Source of the DNA: Fusobacterium varium
Lineage (GTDB): Bacteria; Fusobacteriota; Fusobacteriia; Fusobacteriales; Fusobacteriaceae
Direction of reading: 5' to 3'
Assembly (NCBI GenBank): GCA_900637705.1
Contig: LR134390.1
Coordinates: forward strand, 62,001 to 126,000
DNA: 64,000 nucleotides
This document shows, piece by piece, positions 63,100 through 64,000 of this stretch. The notes under the pieces are model-generated. The model was not told where the DNA came from, did no database searches, and saw only the letters and a program-made list of their open reading frames with translations. How positions within the stretch are numbered: position 1 is the first letter of the stretch; each line of letters starts with the position of its first letter. The position numbers were made by a program, and so were the translations under genes.

Positions 63100-64000
63100 G
63101 AGATGTAATTCTGAATTGTAAAAATATAAGCAAATCTTTTTCCAAAGTAGAAGTTTTAAAAAATATAAATATTGAAATAAAAAAAGGTGAAGTTCATGCA
63201 ATAATAGGAGCAAATGGTGCAGGAAAATCTACTTTGATGAAAATAATATGTGGAGTGCATGAAGCTAATGGTGGAGAACTTATATATAAAGGAAACATAG
63301 AAAAATTTAAAACACCCTTAGAGGCACAAAAAAAAGGAATAAGTATAATATATCAAGAATTGAGCCTTGTATCAACGCTTAAAAATTATGAAAATCTTTT
63401 TGTAGGAAATGAAATAAAAAAATATGGTGTATTTACTGACGATACAGCTATGGTTAAAAAATTTAAAGAATTATGTGAAAAATTAAATTTTGATATAGAT
63501 CCGATGGAGATAACTAGAAATATGAGTATATCTAAGCAACAAATGATAGAGATACTTAAAGTTGTAGCAAATGATTCAGATATCATAATAATGGATGAAC
63601 CAACTACTTCGTTATCAGAAAAAGAGAAAAAATCTTTATTTGATGTTATAAGAAGATTAAAAGAAGCTGGAAAGACAGTTATATATATTTCTCATATGTT
63701 AGAGGAAGTATTTTCAGTATGCGATAGAATAAGTGTATTGAGAGATGGAGAATTTATAGCTACCCAAAAAGTCTCAGAACTTACAAAAGATAAAGTAGTA
63801 GAGTTGATGACAGGAAAAGCAGTCAAAAAAGGAAATATAAAAGAAAAAAAAGATAATAGAAATGAAGTAATTCTTGAAGTAAAGGAATTGGAATATAAAA
63901 ATATATTAAAAAATGTATCTTTTCAAGTTAAAAGAGGAGAGATATTAGGAATAGCAGGATTAGTTGGTTCAGGAAGAAGTGAGTTAGCAGAATGTATATT
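63090..64000 (+). CDS. Sugar ABC transporter ATP-binding protein (RbsA/MglA-like), partial
   Basis: The frame starts at ATG 63090 (GGGAGG upstream) and runs off the right edge after 303 codons. It has IGANGAGKSTLMK (Walker A), MSISKQQMIEI (signature), IIIMDEPTTSLSE (Walker B) and then enters a second ABC module (LGIAGLVGSGRSEL). This double-ABC layout is that of ribose/galactose-type importers. Permease and binding-protein genes should follow outside the window. Confidence 0.92.
   Translation, partial: MRLGDVILNCKNISKSFSKVEVLKNINIEIKKGEVHAIIGANGAGKSTLMKIICGVHEANGGELIYKGNIEKFKTPLEAQKKGISIIYQELSLVSTLKNYENLFVGNEIKKYGVFTDDTAMVKKFKELCEKLNFDIDPMEITRNMSISKQQMIEILKVVANDSDIIIMDEPTTSLSEKEKKSLFDVIRRLKEAGKTVIYISHMLEEVFSVCDRISVLRDGEFIATQKVSELTKDKVVELMTGKAVKKGNIKEKKDNRNEVILEVKELEYKNILKNVSFQVKRGEILGIAGLVGSGRSELAECI

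Overview
The window is about 70% A+T with dense, mostly co-directional genes and strong AGGAGG ribosome sites. Tryptophanase, heptose kinase (an outer-membrane LPS gene), diaminopropionate ammonia-lyase, Na+-coupled amino-acid transporters and sigma-54 control, together with the codon use, point to a fusobacterial chromosome, most likely a Fusobacterium of the varium/ulcerans/mortiferum group. That assignment is inference from gene content, not from a marker-gene comparison.

Region 1 (1 to about 20,215) is most of the late region of a contractile-tailed prophage, entered in the middle of the portal gene. The order is portal, MuF-type head protein, scaffold, major capsid, connector and head-closure genes, tail terminator, sheath, tube, tail chaperone with a canonical -1 frameshift site, tape measure, LysM baseplate protein, hub, the xkdR/S/T/U-like baseplate genes, tail fibre, a tyrosine recombinase, an M15 endolysin and two holin-like genes. 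The tape-measure and hub genes are each broken by one missing base. The fibre gene is decayed at its 3' end, and a second fibre-tip fragment lies inverted between it and the recombinase. The prophage ends inside a host gene: the first host codons belong to a GspE/PilB ATPase that has lost its N-terminal part.

Region 2 (20,219-28,821) is a type II secretion/type IV pilus operon (E-F-G-prepilin peptidase-minor pseudopilins-L/PilM-M/PilO-secretin). The prophage interrupts its first visible gene, and two other genes carry homopolymer frame breaks. A heptose-7-phosphate kinase gene, ispF and a small EF-Tu-like gene follow.

Region 3 (30,766-42,980) is amino-acid catabolism. It holds tryptophanase with a structured leader, a YheO-type regulator, an NSS transporter with its small subunit, and a YgeV-like sigma-54 activator divergent from ygeX-ygeY-symporter-D-aminoacylase. 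The sigma-54 promoter and its palindromic enhancer sites recur, in the same arrangement, in front of the hydantoinase/NCS1 permease operon at 52,271. The two operons are therefore probably one regulon for nitrogen-compound breakdown.

Region 4 (43,774-50,565) is aromatic amino-acid synthesis: pheA divergent from aroB-aroC-DAHP synthase-aroA-tyrA. The five-gene operon is preceded by a 16-codon leader peptide ending in Phe, Tyr and Arg codons, a long hairpin and an intrinsic terminator, which reads as a classical attenuator.

Region 5 (50,798-64,000) holds a ROK sugar kinase, the hydantoinase operon, smpB and tmRNA, a LemA protein paired with a 608-residue membrane protein, and the start of a sugar locus (ROK regulator, BadF-type kinase, TIM-barrel-like protein, RbsA-type ABC ATPase) that runs off the right edge.
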